The notes beneath the pieces are model-generated. The model saw only the letters and a program-made list of their open reading frames with translations. It ran no database searches and was not told the origin of the DNA. From Lutjanus erythropterus (taxonomy: Eukaryota > Chordata > Actinopteri > Lutjaniformes > Lutjanidae), in assembly GCA_020091685.1 (NCBI GenBank), contig CM034595.1, positions 13,754,525 through 13,818,524 of the forward strand: 64,000 bases of DNA. Reading direction: 5' to 3'. Both the position numbers and the translations under genes were made by a program. This document shows, piece after piece, positions 38,291 through 48,458 of the stretch (positions are counted from its first letter, which is position 1; each line of letters opens with the position of its first letter).

Positions 38291-38519
38291 GGGTGGATAG
38301 GGTGGTGAGTGGTGGTGGGGGGGGCAAAAGCAGGAATGATAAGAGAGCATGGTGGGTGATTTGCATGGGGATGGAAAAATATTCTCAGGTTTGATAATCG
38401 CTTGGAGCAGTCTAGTGCCAGTGTGAGACAGAAGAGAGAGGAGGTAGGCCTGAAGAAAGAATTAAATAAAAAGAGAGAGAGGGAGAGAGGTTGAGGCATT
38501 AGGAAAAAAAAAAAAAAAG

Positions 38520-38890
38520 GTGAAGCTCCGCAAAAACAAACTGAATTTCACTCCGAGGGGGTTGCCTTATTTAAAACAAGAGATATGCAAATAAAGCGAG
38601 GAGTAGCGAAATAACACTGATATTATCTTCCTCGGTTATTTTCCGTGGCAAATGATTTCTAGGGAGGAAATCCAAAACTGTAACTCCCAAGTGAACATGC
38701 AAATCCATCTGTGTATTCCTGGGGAGCCTCGTGCGCTCGCTCTCATGTTGCTTTTTCGCGTTGCTGTTTTTGCTTCCTCCTTCTACCGATTGAAGCTTCT
38801 CATGTTTATTCTGCGCCGACACTGAAAACTGCATTTATTACAGAAGCCAAGGAGTAATAACTACACAGCGTCAACAGCGTGGCACCATGC
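38520..38890. promoter_or_regulatory. Candidate conserved non-coding element with two octamer-like sites
   Basis: About 350 bases of complex sequence contain ATATGCAAATAAAG near 38583 and ACATGCAAATCC near 38697. Both carry the Pou-factor ATGCAAAT octamer. GTGGCAAATGATTTC and GATATTATCTTCC are also present. Two octamers in one block are unlikely to be frequent by chance in this window. Confidence 0.4.
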
Positions 38891-39929
38891 ACATAATAAC
38901 TTTAAAATTCATACAACATATGTGCATGTAAGGGGCAATTATATGGTGTATTATTAGAAATAAAGGTATGTAACACGAAACTTTATGTCTCTCTCTTTAT
39001 TACTCATACACACACCCTGTCACCACTTTGGCCATAGGCTCATACACATAATGCTTTCTATTACACTTTAACAATTAAAGTGAAATTAAACCGCATGCCA
39101 CCGCGCTGATTTAAACCTCTAAAAATTGAGAAAATATGGCAAATGGAGAACACACATGCTTAAATTTCCTCCTTTTTTTTTTTGCTGCGAAGCCAGAAGC
39201 CTGCCGACCCAAAAAATGTGTTTGTCAGCCAGCGGGTTTACTGGAAGGGAGCCTTCGAGATGGGCAATGGCAACTGTTCATTTTCTCACTCATTGACCTC
39301 AGCTCTCCACTTTACAATTGTGAATAAAAGCGGCCCTGTGTTAGCCAACAGGGCAAGAGCACCAGAGGATCAAGGGAAAGCAAGATCTAGGTTAGTCTGC
39401 AGCCACTGCTTTGCAAAAGGTGAACACACTGCACACTGTCTGCAAACACAACCACACACACACACAGAGCAGGGATGTAATGAAGGGGCTTTTTAACCTG
39501 TAGCATGGAGTTAAACACCATACAGCCTGATCTAAAGCTTTATAACTGAGGGTTATTTAAAAGTTCAAATCATCGTATTTTGACACGCACATAATCGCAT
39601 CCTTGCAGTAATGCTGAGTTACGTGAGATTCAAACAGTAGATCATGACAGATACAAATGGACAAAACTGAACACCATCCACATCCACCTACAGACACATC
39701 ACCGCGATCACTAATGCGCTGAGATATTGACCAGCGAGCATCTGCCGCTGGCTGCCGTTTCAAAAGGGGGAAGAGAACCGGGGCTGCGGGGCCTGTGACA
39801 ACACTGACAAGGGTAAAGTGTTATTTTGCTCGCACGCCGACAGCTGGACAAGGGGGTGGGAGGGTTGCGGGTGGGGGTTGTTGTAGGGATGGAGGGACGT
39901 GTGTGTTTGAGTCGGGAGGGGCGTTCGGC

Positions 39930-40050
39930 CGGCCGGGCAGTAATTCTTAATTGACACCTGTCAGGATAATGGCGGCAGTCACAGCTGTTGCGGGAGAATT
40001 TGTCCATCGTCCCGTTCATCTGTCAGCTCTAATTCCCATCCTAAAAGCTG
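39930..40050. promoter_or_regulatory. Candidate conserved non-coding element
   Basis: The block contains GGCAGTAATTCTTAATTGACACCTGTCAGG. Within it are a TTAATTGA homeodomain word, a CACCTG E-box and a CTGTCA Meis/TGIF-type word, beside GC-rich sequence. Confidence 0.35.
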
Positions 40051-40157
40051 CCCTCCGCCTCCACCCCCACCACCCTACCCTCAAACACCAACCCACTACC
40101 CCTCACCTTGCAATCAATCCACCCACATCGACCCCTACCCGCTATCGCCACCTTCTT

Positions 40158-40934
40158 CAGGGTTCAGTGTTAATGTTTTTTTTTTACTTCAGTCCAGCAA
40201 GTGGGTCAGAAATCTACTTGCTTGAATTCAATGTTTACTTGCGACTATACAAACTGTTTTATTCATTAGTGGTTATCAAATAACCGCAAAGACTATTTTA
40301 TGCCCTGATGAAGACTCAGTTGAGCCGAAATGCGTTGGCGTATCCATGATTAAATAAAGAATATTTAAATTTATTATCAGAGTGCCTCAGATCATTCCAG
40401 ACTGACAGCCGTTACTCCACACTTTTATGGTCAGTAAGTTGGACTGTTAGTGTTTGCTTTATTTTCAATTAAATGTTAGCCCCATCCTTTGAGAGCACCT
40501 GTTTTTTTTTCCATTTTTTGCATTGCCAATACTACTTTTCTGACGCTTTGCAGCACTCCCAATTTTTTCTTCACAGCAAAGACTAAAATGGCTTGTCATG
40601 TTTAATCTAGAGCTGCAATATCTATAAAATGTCAGAAAATAGTGAAAAATGTCCCTCCCAGTCCACAGTGATGTCTTTAAATGTCTTGTTTTGTCAGTCC
40701 AAACACAAAAGACCTTCACTTTAATATTATATAAAACAGGGAAAAGCAGAAAATCTCCACACGCAAAGCTGAAAACAGCATTTTCTGCCAAATTACTTTA
40801 ACCATTAATTGATTATCAAAATAGCTTCTTTTTTACCACATGCCCAGTCGGGCAAGTGAGTTGCTACATTTACTTGCCCAACATGGCATTTTGCTTCCCC
40901 CGGGCGAGGGGGCAGTTCTTTTTGTTGAGCCCTG
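40158..40934. mobile_element. Inverted-repeat transposon CAGGGTTCA...TTGAGCCCTG, copy 1
   Basis: The ends are CAGGGTTCAGTG and GTTGAGCCCTG, imperfect inverted repeats. The interior carries AAGTGGGTCAGAAATCTACTTGC and a segment related to MITE family A (AGAGCTGCAATATCT...ATTATCAAAATAGCT). About 40300-40590 is extra sequence absent from copy 2, including CCGAAATGCGTTGG. No transposase frame. Confidence 0.6.
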
Positions 40935-40959
40935 TTCGTGCTGAGGGACTAAACATCAG

Positions 40960-41347
40960 CAGGGTTCAACAATATTGTTTTTTTTCCCTTGACCAATAGG
41001 ACAAGTGGGTTAGAAAAGTACTTGCCTGAGGTCAGTTTTTACTTGCCCCTATAGAAATAGTTTTATTTATTAGAGATCATCAAATAAAATGATAAAGACT
41101 AAAGTTGATTGCCATATTTAATTAAGAGCTGCAACGTCTGTCAAAATGTCTGTCCGAAGATAAAGAGTCCAAAGATATTCAATTTAATGTGATGATCAAC
41201 AGAGAAAAGTGGGAAATCTCCATATCTGAGGGGATGAAAACAGCATTTTTGGCCATTTCTGCATCAGTTACTTTAATCATTAATCGATTATAAAATAGTT
41301 GAATTCCTATTTCCTGTATTTCTATTATTCCTATATGTTGAGCCCTG
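40960..41347. mobile_element. Inverted-repeat transposon CAGGGTTCAACA...TGTTGAGCCCTG, copy 2
   Basis: Ends CAGGGTTCAACA and TGTTGAGCCCTG are nearly perfect inverted repeats of about 12 bp. The interior matches copy 1 (ACAAGTGGGTTAGAAAAGTACTTGCC; AGAGCTGCAACGTCTG). It is about half the length of copy 1 and lies only 25 bases from it. A convincing target-site duplication was not found. Confidence 0.65.
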
Positions 41348-41689
41348 ATAGGCACCACTTGTTCTTTCTATCGCTCTTGATTCCATCCAGTTACTGGAAC
41401 AACAGTACAAATAATGCCGAAAACAGACCTTTGTTATATTGCATTTAAACCAAAGTATTTGGCAAAATGTAGCCCCCAAAAAAACAAACAAAATTCAAGA
41501 GCACACAGTTAAACTCTTCCACTCCTTTGCTCATTTGTTTCCCTTTCAGCTTTTCATTTCCCCAACGATCTCCACCTAACTTTGTCTGATGAGCTACAAC
41601 CGACAGACAGGAGCACAGTTTAAAAAAAAAAAGAAAAAAAAAACATTTTTTTCATCCCTGTTTTTCACTCACCCCCTCCACCTCCTCCT

Positions 41690-41960
41690 CTACCACCAGC
41701 ACTTCTCTCTTTCTCTCTCTTTTCTCTTTGCTTTTGAGTGGCAAAGAACGAGTATTTATCCAGAAGAGAGGGGGATGTGAGATGAGAAACATGCTGGAGA
41801 GGGGAAAAAGAGCAAGAAATAAAGGGAGAGGGAGTGCCGAGGAACGAGAGGAGAGATGAGAGGTACGTGAAAGAGACGGAGAGAGGGAAAGAGAGAGGTA
41901 GAGAGGCATAGAGGAAGAAGAGACGGAGGAGAGGGAGGAGTGCGCAGGGGTTGGGTGTCC
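41690..41960 (+). repeat. Polypyrimidine then polypurine tracts
   Basis: CT-rich to about 41730, then GA-rich from 41765 to 41940, forming a strand-switching low-complexity stretch that yields spurious open frames. Confidence 0.65.
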
Positions 41961-42079
41961 CTGGATAGGGCTTTTGCTCTTCTGTAGTGGGCCCATCTCG
42001 TTTGTCTTGTTTGTTTGTTGGCATCAAAGAGCTGCCTCTCACTCCCCCTGCTAACTGATGTAATGAGTGGGTAAGCTAC

Positions 42080-42310
42080 ATGTTTTTTTTTTCCCCTGCG
42101 CTGAGGAATTCAAATACTTATTAGACAAAATATTCTGTAATTGCTCATCTTTTATTGATAGAAGTAACATGTTAAATTTGGCTCTAGCAGACTTTCCCAT
42201 AGCCTCTCGAGGAGGCACTGCACTGATCAAGAGAGCAAATTTACCCTCGGCAACTGTAATACTTTACTTAAGAAAATTTGAGATGTCAATTTTTGTGCCT
42301 TAAATGTTGC
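42080..42310. promoter_or_regulatory. Candidate conserved non-coding element
   Basis: AT-rich but non-repetitive: ATACTTATTAGACAAAATATT, CTGTAATTGCTCATC, TTTATTGATAGAAG and GCACTGCACTGATCAAGAG. It resembles vertebrate non-coding elements in texture; conservation is untested. Confidence 0.35.
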
Positions 42311-42369
42311 ACGACTACTTCTCTTGAACGCTTCCCCTCTTATCTTCCTCACGTCTCAAATTATGTGCC

Positions 42370-42570
42370 GGGGAAAAAACAAAACTAAACACAACATGCG
42401 AACAGTTTTTCATTAACAAGCTCAAAAGCCTTACATCCCCACTGTGGAGCCTTAACAAAATGTAATTACTCAGCACAACACAAATATTACATAGTAATTA
42501 AGCACACTTAACAAAGAGCTGATAACAGCAACAGCATGCCGTTTATCAAAGCTTTGAGCTCAATGTGAGT
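42370..42570. promoter_or_regulatory. Candidate conserved non-coding element
   Basis: Contains TTTTCATTAACAAGCTC, AAATGTAATTACTCAGC, TACATAGTAATTAAGC and GTTTATCAAAGCTTTGAGC. Three homeodomain-type cores and a Tcf-type ATCAAAG word lie in 200 bases. Confidence 0.4.
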
Positions 42571-42973
42571 CGGAAGTTAAAAAAACGAGTTTGTTATGCT
42601 GCTGCAACGTTGAAAAATGAGAACAAATATTCTTTATTTGGGGGGAAATTGTTTTTCTATGGCAGTCAGGAGTAAGACTGCTTGTCAGCCCAGTCCCAGA
42701 GGGCTGCTTTCTATCTGTTTCAGACTTGATTTTCTCAGTCTTGGATTTTTTTTTCTTTTTCTTTTTTGGATCCCATGACTTGCTGCTGTTTTTATGTGCT
42801 GCAAGGCAGGCAACAAAGCACATCTGGCTGCTTTAATGATATGATTTCCCATCATACTAAGCCACCTCCATTATGACCTCCCACAGAGACATGCTGGCTG
42901 CACTTAAGCATTAGGTGTAGGTGTGTGTGTGTCTGTCTGTCAGTCAGTCTGACTGTCTGTGTTTATGGTTGAC

Positions 42974-43019
<46 letters not shown>
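42974..43019 (+). repeat. (GT)n microsatellite, 46 bp uninterrupted
   Basis: The longest uninterrupted GT run in the window. Confidence 0.97.
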
Positions 43020-43311
43020 TAAAGTGCAGCGAGGGTAACACACTGCTAGTGATGGCAGCAGTGTGCCCTGAGGGCAGCTTTTGTTGAGAATGCCCCGGAA
43101 AGACTCAGAAAGAAAGAAAGAGGACGAGACGAGGAGGGGTATTACTGCCATGGTGTGAAATATATCCTTATCTGTGTGAACAGGAAAAGCTTAACACATG
43201 CAGCTTAAATCTCGCTAATACTTTCCATTTCAATATATTAGTTTTTCACCGATAATCAATACAAAAAAAAAACTTACATGGGGATCTTGAAACTGTTTTG
43301 GAAACAGGAAT

Positions 43312-43606
43312 AGGGCTGCATAATTAATCAAAATATCAGCAAAATTGCAATATGGTCAAGTGCAATATCCAAATGGCAAAAGCTGCATTTTTTATATATA
43401 AATAAAGGAAAAATGTGTGACAAACAGCTTTATAATGAAGTATTATAGTCCTGCAGAGATGGCCTGGCCCACAAGACAACATGATCGCAACAATCATCAT
43501 AATTTGTTGCAAATTTCTTTGCAAAAATTATCAAATCAATCTGTCATAATAATCGCAATATGATGTTTTCACAATCTCTCACAATTTCACAATATCCTGC
43601 AGCCCT
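43312..43606. mobile_element. Short inverted-repeat element (family C), second copy
   Basis: Starts AGGGCTGCATAATTAATC and ends CACAATATCCTGCAGCCCT. The ends are inverted repeats (AGGGCTGCA/TGCAGCCCT). It matches 25893-26215 internally (AAAATGTGTGACAAA, TGCAGAGATGGCCTGGCCC). Confidence 0.75.
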
Positions 43607-43619
43607 ACAAAGGAGTGCA

Positions 43620-44314
43620 AGAATTTTCTGTGTCCAAAAGCATTGCAATATGCAAGGATTATAAAGTAATGCATGCAACTAAGAAACTAACACCACACAC
43701 ACTCAAACACACACAGACTAACACAGGGGCACTTGTGGTGACTCAAGGCATTAGAGGAGCGAGCTGAGCATGTTTGACCTTTGACTGCCTCAAATCCCCG
43801 ATGTAAATTTAACTAATAGTTTCGGAGGGTGGCGCAGGAGCAAAAGTGGCTATCGACGAGGTCGATCGATGCCACCTGCTAACGACACCACCGCTCCAAT
43901 TAGCGTAACCTCTAGCCGAGTCCGACCGCACACTAAAGGGAATGCCCAGGAAACATACAGCACAACTGAAAGGATAAAACTGGCTGCTGTGGATCAATAT
44001 GTGTTCCTGCTCTGTCTGAAACCCCCCCCCCCCCAACCTGTTTTGATCGGGTACGGTGAGCAGATTGGGTACGGTGAGCGGTTATGACAGTCAGAAGTGA
44101 GAAATATGTGGAGCTGCTGTTTAGGGGGTGTTTTCGTGCTCCTGTGGGAGAACAGAGAGGTGATCTGAAGGCAGGCCCCGCTAAAGAGGATGACTAACGC
44201 GTCGTGGTTGCCGTTACACTCGTTCAAGTTATTCATTCCAGGAAAACTAACACCGGTCAGTGCTAAGCTACAAACATACACACGCTCTCTCCCCCTCTCC
44301 TTCTCTCTCTCTCG

Positions 44315-44350
<36 letters not shown>

Positions 44351-45240
44351 TACACACTTTTTTCACTGAATTCTTACATAAACTCCCCATTTCTCAGAAG
44401 CCTTAAAGCATCGGAAGTTACTTTCAGGCCAAAGACACTAGTTTCTTTGCTCAAAATCAACTTTCCAACCAAAGCAAGACTGTTCTAATTCTCAGGAAGG
44501 AGGGTGAAATTCAAAATCCGGCAACATTAAAAGTGAAAAAACCACACCTAGAGGTTGCACACTGCTGTACTCCTCGGGACGCTGGTGCAGACAGAAGGGT
44601 AGGGGGCACATACATCTCAGCATGCTGATTATTTCGAGGGGGGGAATATCACATAACAGCACCGTCAAGTAAGAGCACAAAGGTCGCTGTGTAATCGTAG
44701 CTACCCCGGGCATGCAAAATCATTAATCCCTGGGCACACTGTGATTCTCTTGCTCAGAATAAACTGCAGGCCTTCAGCAAGGCGGCTGCAAGCAGCACCG
44801 AGTTGGAGGAGGACGTCGAGCCAAAGTAGACCGTGTGTTATGATGTGCCGGTGATTTACTAGCAGGGCTGCAACACATGCAAAAGTGTAAAAACTTCAAC
44901 TGTGAATGTCTGTATTTTTAAAAAACGATGCCTGGGATTACTTTGGAGTGCTGATATATCAAGCGGCCTGAACAGGCCCGAGCCGTGTCATTAATATAAA
45001 AATAAATAAATCTCCTGCAACAGTTGGAAAATTTCCGCCCCTCACATTCCAGTCCGAGAACAAAGAGGAAACTTTGCGAAAAACGCGCAGAAAATTAAGC
45101 TGGGTAATTGAAAGGATTCAAAGTGAAAACAAAGGAAGGAGGTAGAAAATGAAAAGAGGGGAGAGGGAAAAGGTTGCGATGTAGCTGGTCCTGGCTCGCT
45201 TATTACAAGGTTATAAGAGCAGTGGCGGTGGGGGCGGTGG
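43620..45240. other. tshz1 intron segment with AC microsatellite
   Basis: An AC run at 44317-44348 follows a CT run. 43810-44260 is GC-balanced single-copy-looking DNA with a C-run at 44021-44034. No exon supported. Confidence 0.4.
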
Positions 45241-45249
45241 GGGCTCACC

Positions 45250-45530
45250 GAGGTCATTAACTGGCATTGTCTCCTGACGTGATTAGTCAGGTAGCAAAGT
45301 CCATTTGTCACCTGCACAGGCAAATTGAGTTGGTGCTGCACTAGGGGCTATGGGGACTGTATAATATCAACTTGATTACATCAAGGCAGCTGCGGACTTG
45401 ACACCTTACTGAATTTGTCAGCATTAATCGTTAGGGCCTGTCACAAATCCATCAGCTCCACAGATAATTAGGGCTCTCTCTAATGAAGCCAACGGGAAGC
45501 AACCTTACCCCCACCACCACCACCACCACC
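45250..45530. promoter_or_regulatory. Candidate conserved non-coding element
   Basis: Contains TGACGTGATTAGTCAGG, ATCAACTTGATTACATCAAGG, CAGCATTAATCGTTAGG, GATAATTAGGGCTCTC and two CTGTCA/TGACA-type words. It is complex, unrepeated sequence between transposon-rich DNA and a CCACCACC/AC-rich run. Together with 47860-48000 this is my best enhancer candidate in the intron. Confidence 0.4.
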
Positions 45531-45554
45531 GCTGCTGCCACCCCCCCTCTTTAT

Positions 45555-45557
<3 letters not shown>

Positions 45558-45588
<31 letters not shown>
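45558..45588 (+). repeat. (AC)n microsatellite
   Basis: A 31-bp AC run after a CCACCACC tract. Confidence 0.95.
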
Positions 45589-45589
<1 letters not shown>

Positions 45590-45839
45590 CTTTCTTATAA
45601 TTAACCATCGTGCTCCGCAGAAATAAGAGCGACTATCTTATCTGCTCTTCCTCCTTGTCTTCCTCCTCTAAGACTATCTAAGCCTCCCTCGGATGAAAGA
45701 CGGCGTCACTCCAGCCTGACTTTTAATTGTTCCTGTCCTCCTCACCTTTAAATCGAGTGGTTTAGTGATGAAGTGAAGTGGAATAACACATACATGAACA
45801 TGCATTTGTGCACAAAAAAGTGAATACTGTAAAGAGAGA

Positions 45840-46500
45840 AATATATATATATATATAAATATATCTTTATACTTGCTTTTTCATGCAGGTTTTCAAGGTT
45901 TCTATCCATCTTAGATTTAACTATTTGGGATTTCTAAATATGAATTCTGAAAACTTGATGAAGATGAAAGAGTCTAATAAAAGCTACATATTTTTTTCTG
46001 TAAAATATGCTTTGTGTTTTGGGCTTTTTTCTGTGGATTTTAACACCGCACTCACACACTCCAACTTCAGAATATCACTTGAGAAAATCATGTTGGAAAA
46101 GTTGCATTTGAGAAAGAATTTAAATTACGTGTGAAAATCAATTTCTGTGCCTGTACCTGCCCTAAAAAATTGCTTGAAATTTTTAAGAAAATTTTAAATA
46201 CAGGGGAGAGTAAGGAATTTAAAATATCAGGTGTTGCTACAAGACCATGAAAGACATTTATGTATTTATTTATAAGCTGACTACATTATATGAAAATAAA
46301 GAGTAAAATTTCTACAAGTGATTTTTTAAAACTCCACAATTCTGACTTTCGCCATTTCTGTGGTTGGGGCATATTTTCTGCAGGATTTGGCCATGAAATG
46401 CTACAATAAACATTACATAACAAAAAATATTCTCCAAAATAAAGGTTCAAGGTGAGAAAAAAAAAGAAGTCTGTCGAGACAGTCTGCTATTGTCGTATTA
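45840..46500. other. tshz1 intron segment, AT-rich
   Basis: ATATAT run at 45841-45866 followed by AT-rich DNA. An 83-codon frame at 45883-46134 shows no domain or splice support. Nothing recognised. Confidence 0.35.
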
Positions 46501-46619
46501 ATTGTCTGAGCTCTGATTTCCATGTACAGTCCCACCATGAGCAATTTCCTCTCTGAGCTGCAGCACAGAGAGGAAGCCACAGGTCAGTACCAGCTCCCAG
46601 TGGAGCATCAGGCTAGCCT

Positions 46620-46842
46620 AGTGTGTGTGTGTGTGTGTGTGTTAGTTTTTTGTTGCTACTGGGAGCATGGAGTGGAGGGCGTTATCTCTGACCGACTGTC
46701 ATGTCCATGGAAGAATGGAAAGCATCCAGTCTGCCAAGCTGTGATTGACCATTACAACCCATGATGCGCATGGCACTCAGTGGACAGTGTAATGGATCAA
46801 TGGTGTGTGTGTGTGTGTGCGTGTGTGTGTGTGTGTGTGTGG
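46620..46842 (+). repeat. Two (TG)n microsatellites
   Basis: TG runs at 46620-46642 and 46803-46842 flank about 160 bases of complex sequence. Confidence 0.9.
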
Positions 46843-47329
46843 TGAGGAGAGGGAGGGGAGGGAGGGGTCACAGCGATGTCATGTTTTCATGCCTCCATCT
46901 ACATGCAGAGAAACTAAACGGGAGTCATTCTGCTCCCACCATGGTCGACCTTTTCCAGTGGAGTATTTCACCAAAACAACCAAAACACACACACGCGCAC
47001 ATACACTCTCAAAGTCAAGTGAGGCCCAAAATAACTAAATCTGTCTCCTTTCTTCGTATCGTGGGCCTGGAATCATGCGAAAAGTGCTTTTGCTAGAAAG
47101 GGAAAAGAGGAAGGCAGCGAGCACCGGTTGAACGTTCTCCATCCTACACTCCTTCTCATCCTCCTCCTCATCCTCATCACCACCACCACCATCACCACCA
47201 GCAGCAGCAGCTCCCCGCTTTAAATGATAAAACCTGCTGAGTTCAAAGTCTTCGTCGGCTGGCCCTCCTGTTCGACCCGCTTTGCACCTCATATTTCAAA
47301 ATCTCTTTAAAATTCTGTAACTGTCTTTT

Positions 47330-47600
47330 GTTCACTCCAGTTGTTAATGCCTAACTTCAAAGGCTCGGCCTCATTAGCACAGAGGTAGAAACCCCTGTCA
47401 CTCATTTACATTTGTTTAAAGGCTGCAGGGAGACGAGAGAGGAAAAAAAAAAGGGGGGAGTCCAAATCCAAACCACTAGAAGTCAACCTTGTCGGTCCTC
47501 TCTGCCAAGACCTGGTTTTATCAGTTGGTCACATTGCAAATATAATACTCCCCTCCAGCAGTGGATATTGATTTCATTACTGGACTGATTCTTACAGTGA
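47330..47600. promoter_or_regulatory. Candidate promoter-proximal regulatory block of tshz1
   Basis: About 1 kb inside the intron from exon 1. It contains TAACTTCAAAGGCTCGG, CCTCATTAGCACAGAGG and ATTTGTTTAAAGGC. Non-repetitive apart from an A/G run at 47441-47457. Confidence 0.3.
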
Positions 47601-47859
47601 ATGTGGGGTGAATTTGGATGGGAACGCGCAAAAAAACCCTCAACGTTTATCTCTAGGAAGAAAAGGCATTTGAAAGGGAATGAAACACCTGATTAAAAAG
47701 GAGTGTTTGGGTTGATTTCGCCTCTGATCTGCTCAACATACACACCGTGCTTTCATCTGCTTTTAGTAAAATAAAAAGGTGATTCTCCAGCAACTTTTTT
47801 TTTTTTGCTTTTTCCTGGTTGAGACAACAGGAGTGTGTGTGTTTGAGTGGGCTAAACCT

Positions 47860-48000
47860 ACCAGAGGCATGCCTGTCTTCATGGAGGGATTTATTGATGT
47901 TTATCAGGGATGAATAGATCAAAGACTGCCACATGACAGGCGATCAATCACGCATCAAATCAAGGATGGCAATCCTCTAATAAAACAGAAAGAAAGGGAG
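47860..48000. promoter_or_regulatory. Candidate conserved non-coding element near tshz1 exon 1
   Basis: Dense motif content: GGATTTATTGATGTTTATC, TAGATCAAAGACTGCC, CATGACAGGCGATCAATCACG and AAATCAAGGATGGC (Tcf-, Meis- and Pbx-type words). It lies about 450 bp from the exon 1 donor. Confidence 0.4.
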
Positions 48001-48418
48001 AAACCGGCTCTCACCAGTTTTCTCCCCCTTCTTTCCCAGTCAATTATTCATCATTACTCACTCTTGAACCTCAAAAGCTCCCTTTTATCCCCCATAACAT
48101 GCCATTTAGTTTATCTCACCATTCTTAAGAGAACTTTCCTGGCAAAGGAGGATAAAAAAAAATTCTCACATACGTGTGCGTCATTTGCGCAATTAAGACG
48201 CATTTTAAACACAACTGTGGGTCAGAAGGGGTCGACCTGCGCGCTGTGTTAATAACACAACAAATGTAATTTAAACAGAGTTGTAAAATAAATCTCAGCA
48301 TGCAGCAGAAGTAAAGAATGTGATGTGGAAGGAGGAGATATTTCTTTTTGGAGCTTGTAAATAAAAACTAGTTGTCTACTGGGATGGGAAATGGTCGCTG
48401 TGGAGGGGCGGGTTATAC

Positions 48419-48458
48419 CTGCTGATCGCCGCGGCTCTTGCTGCTTTCTCCTCGGCAT
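48419..48458 (-). CDS. tshz1: tshz1 coding exon 1 (MPRRKQQEPRRSA)
   Basis: A 40-nt coding segment reads MPRRKQQEPRRSA plus the first base of the next codon, then meets a splice donor (AG|GTATAA, GT at 48418-48417). The motif is the near-invariant N-terminus of vertebrate Teashirt proteins. The phase-1 junction joins exactly to the exon at 8984, giving ...RRSA-AYMPEDEL..., which follows the human TSHZ1 pattern of RRSA-AYVPEEEL. The ATG has A at -3. The basic MPRRKQQ start resembles the N-terminal motif by which SALL- and FOG-type proteins bind the NuRD complex, so a co-repressor docking role is plausible but inferred. Any upstream non-coding exon or alternative first exon cannot be resolved from sequence alone. 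Confidence 0.95.

Larger units (their letters stand above)
8985..48418 (-). other. tshz1: tshz1 intron 1 (39.4 kb)
   Basis: This intron lies between the donor GTATAA at 48418 and the acceptor CTTCTCTCCAG ending at 8985. It contains no coding sequence that I could support; open frames inside it are short, shared by both strands, or made of simple repeats. It carries GT/AC microsatellites, polypurine tracts, at least six inverted-repeat transposon fragments, and several non-repetitive blocks with homeodomain-type TAATTA, Pou-type ATGCAAAT and bHLH-type CANNTG words. Large introns of developmental regulators usually hold enhancers, and that is the likely role of those blocks. The inner pieces are listed separately. 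Confidence 0.9.
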
